NCBI GenBank assembly: GCA_035512595.1
Contig: DATKDU010000156.1
Location: forward strand, 1 to 10,217
DNA from: DATKDU01 sp035512595
GTDB taxonomy: Bacteria > Planctomycetota > Planctomycetia > Pirellulales > Pirellulaceae
Direction: 5' to 3'
DNA: 10,217 nt
Positions 6,540 through 10,217 of the stretch are shown here, piece after piece. Position 1 is the stretch's first letter, and every line of letters starts with the position of its first letter. Both the position numbers and the translations under genes were made by a program. Below the pieces are notes generated by a model. That model saw only the letters and a program-made list of their open reading frames with translations, was not told the origin of the DNA and searched no databases.

Positions 6540-7778
6540 GTGAGCACTGCTGTGCATGACGACTCGCCCTCCTCCCCAGCGATCACCATGAAGACCGTAA
6601 TCCTGGCCGCCGTCTTTCTGGCGATTGGCATCAGCCTGGGAATCTGGACCGCTTCGCGAACGTTCGTGGGAGAAACGCTCCCCACCAAGCCGTTCGTGGC
6701 GTACTTCGAGCAACTGAAGGTCCCCGAGGGAGGTCACGAAGGTCCTCGCCTCCAGGTCGTCGGCGGAGAGACCCACGACTTCGGCAGCCTGCCGCTGTGG
6801 GCCAAACGCAAGCACACTTTTGTCGTCCGCAACTCCGGCAACCAGACGCTCAAGCTGGTGATGGGAAAGCCGAGCTGTGACTGTGCCTCCGGGGAGGATC
6901 TCAAGCAGGGGGACCTCCTGGAAATCGCGCCCGGCCAACAGCGAGACATTGTCCTGAAGTGGGAGATTCGCTCATCGAACCCGCAATTCGCGCAGTCCGC
7001 GCCATTCAGGACGAATGACAAGAAACGGCCGTCGCTCGTGCTGGCGATTGTCGGCCAAGTGGAGGATGCGGTCCGGCGCAGCCGCGAGATAGTGACTTTT
7101 ACCAATGTGCCGGCCTCCGCGAGTGTGATCGAGTCGGTGCGGCTGGAAACGAATCAGACGGACAAGCTGAGCATCGTCGGCGATCGATTTCTCAATCCGG
7201 ACACCAGCGGGTTTTTTGAAGTGCAATTCGAGCCGCCGACGGCGGAGGAAGCCAAGGAGGCTTTTAGCCGCTCGATGCTGATGGCTCGCATCACGCTCAA
7301 ACCTGGACTCCCGCTCGGGCCATTTCAGCAGACGCTGGAGTTGACGACCAACATGGCTCCTGCTGTGCCCCCCCTTCAAATCCCGATCAAGGGAAACATC
7401 GTCGGTGACATCCTCGTGTTCGGCCCCGGAGTGCGGACCCACGCCCGCACCGTCACGTTGGGTGTCATTCCGTACGGCCGCGGCGCCACCCGCACGGTCA
7501 CGGTGTCGGTCAAAGGGCCCCAGCGCCACGAAACGACGCTGTCCGTCAAGGAACTGGTGCCGCCATACCTCAAGGTCCAAGTGGGCAAACCCGACGACAG
7601 CAAACCCAACGTTCGGCTCTGTCCCGTCACCATCGAGGTCCCCCAGGATGCTCCGCTGGACAATTTGGGAGGGGGGGGTGAGGGGGGGCGCGCCGGCCGG
7701 ATCGTCTTGGAAACGACCCACCCGACCATCAAACAAATCGAACTGACCGTTTTTTATGTGGTGCGCAACACTGAGTAG
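6540..7778 (+). CDS. Membrane-anchored DUF1573 domain protein
   Basis: The protein has 412 residues. A short cytoplasmic stretch is followed by one transmembrane or uncleaved signal segment (TVILAAVFLAIGISLGIW, 19-36), placing the rest outside the cytoplasm. Residues 70-175 are a DUF1573 domain, an Ig-like beta fold: ETHDFGSLPLWAKRKHTFVV (77-96), the NSGNQTLKL turn (98-106) and SCDC (112-115) in place of the family's usual CGC. Residues 185-410 look like further beta-sandwich repeats without Cys pairs. The family's molecular role is unknown. The GTG start is supported by GAGG at 6531-6534, 5 bases upstream; ATG 6588 (residue 17) is a reasonable alternative that gives a shorter N-terminus. It follows the ligase gene by 56 bases with no convincing terminator. 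The gene contains a C7 run (7368-7374) and adjacent G8 and G7 runs near its end. Confidence 0.87.
   Translation: MSTAVHDDSPSSPAITMKTVILAAVFLAIGISLGIWTASRTFVGETLPTKPFVAYFEQLKVPEGGHEGPRLQVVGGETHDFGSLPLWAKRKHTFVVRNSGNQTLKLVMGKPSCDCASGEDLKQGDLLEIAPGQQRDIVLKWEIRSSNPQFAQSAPFRTNDKKRPSLVLAIVGQVEDAVRRSREIVTFTNVPASASVIESVRLETNQTDKLSIVGDRFLNPDTSGFFEVQFEPPTAEEAKEAFSRSMLMARITLKPGLPLGPFQQTLELTTNMAPAVPPLQIPIKGNIVGDILVFGPGVRTHARTVTLGVIPYGRGATRTVTVSVKGPQRHETTLSVKELVPPYLKVQVGKPDDSKPNVRLCPVTIEVPQDAPLDNLGGGGEGGRAGRIVLETTHPTIKQIELTVFYVVRNTE
7671..7688 (+). repeat. Paired poly-G tracts (G8 and G7) inside the DUF1573 gene
   Basis: Eight G at 7671-7678 and seven G at 7682-7688 are separated by TGA. They encode a Gly-rich turn (NLGGGGEGGR) between two predicted strands, 25 residues before the C-terminal strand region. 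One-base slippage in either tract would alter the protein's C-terminal end. Confidence 0.9.
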
Positions 7779-7790
7779 GGGCTCCACCGC

Positions 7791-7815
7791 GCGGCAAAAT
7801 CATGCCGCCGATTTT
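7791..7815 (+). other. Two overlapping, mutually exclusive hairpins in the DUF1573/cytochrome spacer
   Basis: GCGGCA (7791-7796) can pair with TGCCGC (7803-7808). AAAATC (7796-7801) can pair with GATTTT (7810-7815). The two stems share bases, so only one can form at a time. The first is followed by CGATTTT, a very weak terminator-like end. The ribosome binding site AGGG (7817-7820) lies just downstream, 7 bases before the cytochrome ATG. The stems are short, so function is uncertain. Confidence 0.35.
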
Positions 7816-7827
7816 CAGGGATGAACG

Positions 7828-9444
7828 ATGAATACCACGTGGCGATCTCACGGGTTCTCAGCCGCACTGCTGGCGGCCGTCTGTGGCGGAGGTTTTCTCG
7901 GCTGCTACGAACGGAAGGATGTTTCCCAGCCGGCCCCATCGAAGGAGACGAGGGAAACGCCCGCCGGGGATCTGGGCGAGCAAGAGTCCCACCCAGCGCC
8001 GCCAGTCCCCAAACAGGCCGGCAAGGCGACGAGCACGGAGAAGGCTGCGGCGGACGACTTGAAGCCCCCTCCGCTCTTTGACGGCTGGTCCAGGCCCGTG
8101 CTGGCGTTTTTCGTCACCGGGCAACAACTGGGGTACATCGAGCCGTGCGGCTGCACGGGGCTGGAGAACCAGTTGGGGGGGCTGGCGCGGCGGTTCACGC
8201 TGCTCGAGCAGCTTCGCGAGGAAAAAGGCTGGGAAGTCGTCCCGCTCGACGTCGGCAACCAGGTGCGACGGTATGGCCCGCAGCCGGTGATCAAGTTCCA
8301 GCGGACCAGCGAAGCCTTGCGGTCAATGGAATATCGAGCGGTTGCTTTTGGGCCGGATGATTTGCTGCTGCCGGCCACCGAGCTATTGTCCAGCATCAGC
8401 CCGCCGGAAGGGGGGAGCATCTTTACTTCGGCCAATGTGGAGATCATCAGCCGCGATCTCACGCCGGCCTGGCAGGTGTTCCAGGCGGGGGGGAAGAAGA
8501 TCGGAGTCGTCGCGATCCTCGGCGACTCGCTGCGGCAGAAGCTGCAAGGGGACGAAGTGACGTTTACGCCGGCGGCCGACGCGCTAAAGGCGGCGCTCGA
8601 AAAAGTCCGCGAGGCAGGCTGCGACTTCTATGTCCTGCTCGCCCACGCCTCGCTCGACGAATCACGCGAGCTCGCCAGACAAGTGGACGCCCTTGACCTG
8701 GTGATCACCGGCGGCGGCATTGGCGAACCGACGCTGGAAATGGAGCGGGTCAAGGGGAGCAAGGCGCAGATGGCCCAGGTTGGCACGAAGGGAATGTACG
8801 TCGGCGTGATTGGCTTGTTTGACGACGCTATAGCGCCCCTCCGCTATCAGCGCCTCCCGCTGGACAGCAGCTACAAAGATGCACCCGAGATGCTCAAGCT
8901 GCTGGCCGATTACCAGGAGGAGCTAAGGCGCATCGGCCTGGAAGGGGCCGGCGCCCGCGAGCAGCCGCATCCCAGCGGCTATAAGTTCGTCGGCACTGAG
9001 AAGTGCGGCGAATGCCATTTGAAGGCGCTCGCCGTGTGGGAGAACACTCCCCACGCGCATGCCACCGACTCGCTTGTCACCCCCCCCAACAACCGCGGGC
9101 ATATCGCCCGGCATTACGATCCCGAGTGCCTGAGCTGCCACGTCACCGGCTGGGAGCCGCAGAAGTTCTTTCCGTTCACGTCCGGCTACTTGGATCTGGA
9201 GAAGACCGCTCATCTGAAGCACAACGGCTGCGAAAACTGCCACGGCCCTGGCTCAACCCACGTTGCCGCCGAGGAAGGGGAAGGGGACGACGACAAGCGG
9301 CTCATGCTGCGGGAGTCGATGCGGTTGCCGCTGGCGGGGGACAAAGCCAAGCTCAAGTGCCTGGAATGCCACGATCTGGACAACGACCCGCACTTCAAGT
9401 TCGAGGAATACTGGCCGCAGGTGGAGCACGTGGGGAAGGATTGA
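7828..9444 (+). CDS. Putative lipoprotein: 5'-nucleotidase-like domain fused to a tetraheme cytochrome c
   Basis: The protein has 538 residues. The N-terminus has a signal peptide with a possible, slightly atypical lipobox, FLGC with C26, then a Pro/Lys/Glu-rich linker to about residue 85. Residues 89-370 follow the fold pattern of metallophosphatase/5'-nucleotidase N-domains: VLAFFVTGQQLGYIEPCGCT (91-110), LGGLARR (116-122), VVPLDVGNQ (137-145), FYVLLAHASLDESRELA (267-283) and LVITGGG (291-297). The usual metal ligands (DxH, GDxxD, GNHD/E, GHxH) are largely absent. Residues 385-530 are a cytochrome c554-like multiheme domain with four CXXCH sites: CGECH (393), CLSCH (434), CENCH (468) and CLECH (511), plus additional His such as H409, H411, H429 and H465 that could be axial ligands. 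Heme attachment requires export, consistent with the signal peptide. AGGG at 7817-7820 supports the start. The electron donor and acceptor are unknown. Confidence 0.87.
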   Translation: MNTTWRSHGFSAALLAAVCGGGFLGCYERKDVSQPAPSKETRETPAGDLGEQESHPAPPVPKQAGKATSTEKAAADDLKPPPLFDGWSRPVLAFFVTGQQLGYIEPCGCTGLENQLGGLARRFTLLEQLREEKGWEVVPLDVGNQVRRYGPQPVIKFQRTSEALRSMEYRAVAFGPDDLLLPATELLSSISPPEGGSIFTSANVEIISRDLTPAWQVFQAGGKKIGVVAILGDSLRQKLQGDEVTFTPAADALKAALEKVREAGCDFYVLLAHASLDESRELARQVDALDLVITGGGIGEPTLEMERVKGSKAQMAQVGTKGMYVGVIGLFDDAIAPLRYQRLPLDSSYKDAPEMLKLLADYQEELRRIGLEGAGAREQPHPSGYKFVGTEKCGECHLKALAVWENTPHAHATDSLVTPPNNRGHIARHYDPECLSCHVTGWEPQKFFPFTSGYLDLEKTAHLKHNGCENCHGPGSTHVAAEEGEGDDDKRLMLRESMRLPLAGDKAKLKCLECHDLDNDPHFKFEEYWPQVEHVGKD

Positions 9445-9450
9445 GGCGGC

Positions 9451-9945
9451 TCACTCCCGCAAGTCGCACACGCCCCACTGGCCGTGATTTTCATCGACCG
9501 CGATCCGGATTCGCTCGGCACGGAATCCCGGTCGAGACTTTAGCGCATCGCGCAGCTGCTCCCCTAAGTAGCGGGCCAGCAGCTCGGCCGTCGTATTGGC
9601 GACCGGCAGGATCGCACAGTCGCCGCGGGGAAAGATCCAGCGGCGGCCGTCGGGCGTGAATTTGACTCGCACTTCTTTCTGGTCCTCAGAGACCTTGATC
9701 AGCGGATGCCGGTCCGGAAGCAGCACGCGGTGATCCAGCTCGTCGGTCAGCTTTTTCAGCTCATCCCGGACGGCAATGAAGTCCACGACGTACTGGTTCT
9801 CGTCGAGCGGGCCGAAAATCTCGACCTCCACGCGGTAATTGTGCCCGTGCAGCCGCTCGCAGGTATTGCCGGCGAACGTGATGAAGTGCGCCGCGCTAAA
9901 GACGTGGTGCTCTTTTTCGAGGCGAATGCTGTAGGTCGCGGACAT
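9451..9945 (-). CDS. queD: 6-pyruvoyl-tetrahydropterin synthase / 6-carboxytetrahydropterin synthase (QueD) family protein
   Basis: A 164-residue cytoplasmic enzyme of the QueD/PTPS family (COG0720), which acts on dihydroneopterin triphosphate in queuosine or pterin synthesis. Zinc ligands are visible as H20 (FSAAH) and H33/H35 (HGHNY). The catalytic Cys is C29 in CERLHGH, with QueD-type spacing of three residues between Cys and HGH. LDHRVLL (70-76) supplies the Asp/His pair, VVDF (53-56) is the family strand, NTTAELLA (117-124) matches the PTSE/PTAE helix start, and E152 in VDENH is the likely substrate-binding Glu. It is longer than E. coli QueD (about 120 residues), mainly from an insert around residues 78-115. 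The ATG is preceded by C-rich sequence with no Shine-Dalgarno site. The gene lies 19 bases after the CitG-like gene and converges on the cytochrome gene. QueD activity is likely; a pterin role outside queuosine is possible. Confidence 0.88.
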   Translation of the reverse strand: MSATYSIRLEKEHHVFSAAHFITFAGNTCERLHGHNYRVEVEIFGPLDENQYVVDFIAVRDELKKLTDELDHRVLLPDRHPLIKVSEDQKEVRVKFTPDGRRWIFPRGDCAILPVANTTAELLARYLGEQLRDALKSRPGFRAERIRIAVDENHGQWGVCDLRE

Positions 9946-9964
9946 GGGCAGGGGAGGGGAGTGG

Positions 9965-10217
9965 TTACCGGTACGGCGGATCGATCAGGCCCTCGCGCAG
10001 GAGGACAAACAGCCCGGCGGCAATCAGGTCGGCGGTCGTGCCGGGGTTGCGGCGGTGGCCGTCGCTGCGGAGCCAAAAATCAAATTCCGATAGGGCACGC
10101 AGGTAATTGTCCTCTCCCGGACCACCGGCGGCCAGCACGTCGTCTGCCATGGCGGACGCTTGCCGGCCGATTTCGCTGCCGCACTTGCGCTCGACCAGGC
10201 TGTCGCCGTGGCGGGCG
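9965..10217 (-). CDS. CitG-like (triphosphoribosyl-dephospho-CoA synthase family) protein, 3' part
   Basis: The reading frame runs open past the ATG at 10150 to the window edge, giving at least 84 residues of C-terminus. I read the extra upstream residues as RHGDSLVERKCGSEIGRQAS, which match this family, so the ATG at 10150 is internal. Family features are the DSLVERKCG segment, the NYLRALSEFDFWLRSDGHRR stretch, and RNPGTTADLIAAGLFVLL, which corresponds to the SPGGSADLLA motif near the end of CitG/MdcB proteins. True CitG makes the prosthetic-group precursor of citrate lyase from ATP and dephospho-CoA. Stand-alone homologues in planctomycetes and C1-metabolising organisms probably do something else. 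It is the upstream gene of the QueD-like gene, 19 bases apart, so the two are very likely one operon. The family call is confident, the specific function is not. Confidence 0.75.
   Translation of the reverse strand, partial: ARHGDSLVERKCGSEIGRQASAMADDVLAAGGPGEDNYLRALSEFDFWLRSDGHRRNPGTTADLIAAGLFVLLREGLIDPPYR

Noticed and set aside
6972..7787. Long minus-strand open frame (271 residues) opposite the DUF1573 gene
   Set aside because: It is Arg/His/Asp-rich with no recognisable motif. It lies opposite a gene with clear family motifs, and high GC content makes such shadows common.
9965..10150. A complete 61-residue minus-strand small protein
   Set aside because: The frame continues open past the ATG to the window edge and the added residues match the CitG-like family, so this is a gene fragment cut by the window.

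Overview
The window reads as chromosomal DNA from a high-GC planctomycete, most likely a Pirellulales-type lineage. This is inferred from the gene set: an archaeal/eukaryotic-type prolyl-tRNA synthetase, a DUF1573 protein, a DUF4416 protein, an O-antigen ligase fused to TPRs, a lipoprotein joining a 5'-nucleotidase-like domain to a tetraheme cytochrome, and a QueD/CitG-like pair. Several starts lack a clear Shine-Dalgarno site, which also fits. No tRNA, rRNA, CRISPR array, insertion sequence or phage gene was seen.

Layout. (1) 2-823, plus strand: 3' part of proS. (2) 824-933: a spacer with a short inverted repeat, a weak possible promoter and a good ribosome binding site. (3) 934-2397: an exported FlgT-C/FlgO(CsgG)-like protein with a discoidin-like C-terminus. 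(4) 2439-6483: a tightly packed envelope-glycan block made of DUF4416, a WecA/TagO-type sugar-1-phosphate transferase and an O-antigen ligase/polymerase with C-terminal TPRs. The last three are joined by ATGA stop/start overlaps. (5) 6540-9444: a membrane-anchored DUF1573 protein and a tetraheme cytochrome lipoprotein, after short gaps on the same strand. (6) 9451-10217, minus strand, converging with only 6 bases between stops: a QueD/6-pyruvoyl-tetrahydropterin synthase-type enzyme, preceded in its operon by the 3' part of a CitG-like protein whose upstream end lies outside the window.

How the genes may work together. The WecA-like enzyme would load the first sugar phosphate onto a polyprenyl carrier, and the Wzy/WaaL-type membrane protein would polymerise or ligate the glycan. 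DUF4416 is co-translated with them but its function is unknown. The FlgO/CsgG-like protein, the DUF1573 protein and the cytochrome lipoprotein all appear exported or membrane-anchored, so the plus-strand block is largely cell-envelope. The minus-strand pair looks like pterin or cofactor metabolism.

Most noteworthy points: the FlgT/FlgO plus discoidin architecture; a 5'-nucleotidase-like domain that seems to have lost its metal ligands and is fused to four c-type hemes; six G or C runs of 7-8 bases confined to the last two plus-strand genes; a heptamer tandem repeat at the wecA-like/ligase gene junction; loss of zinc ligands in ProRS; and the QueD-CitG-like pairing. No clearly new multi-gene system is demonstrated; these are leads.
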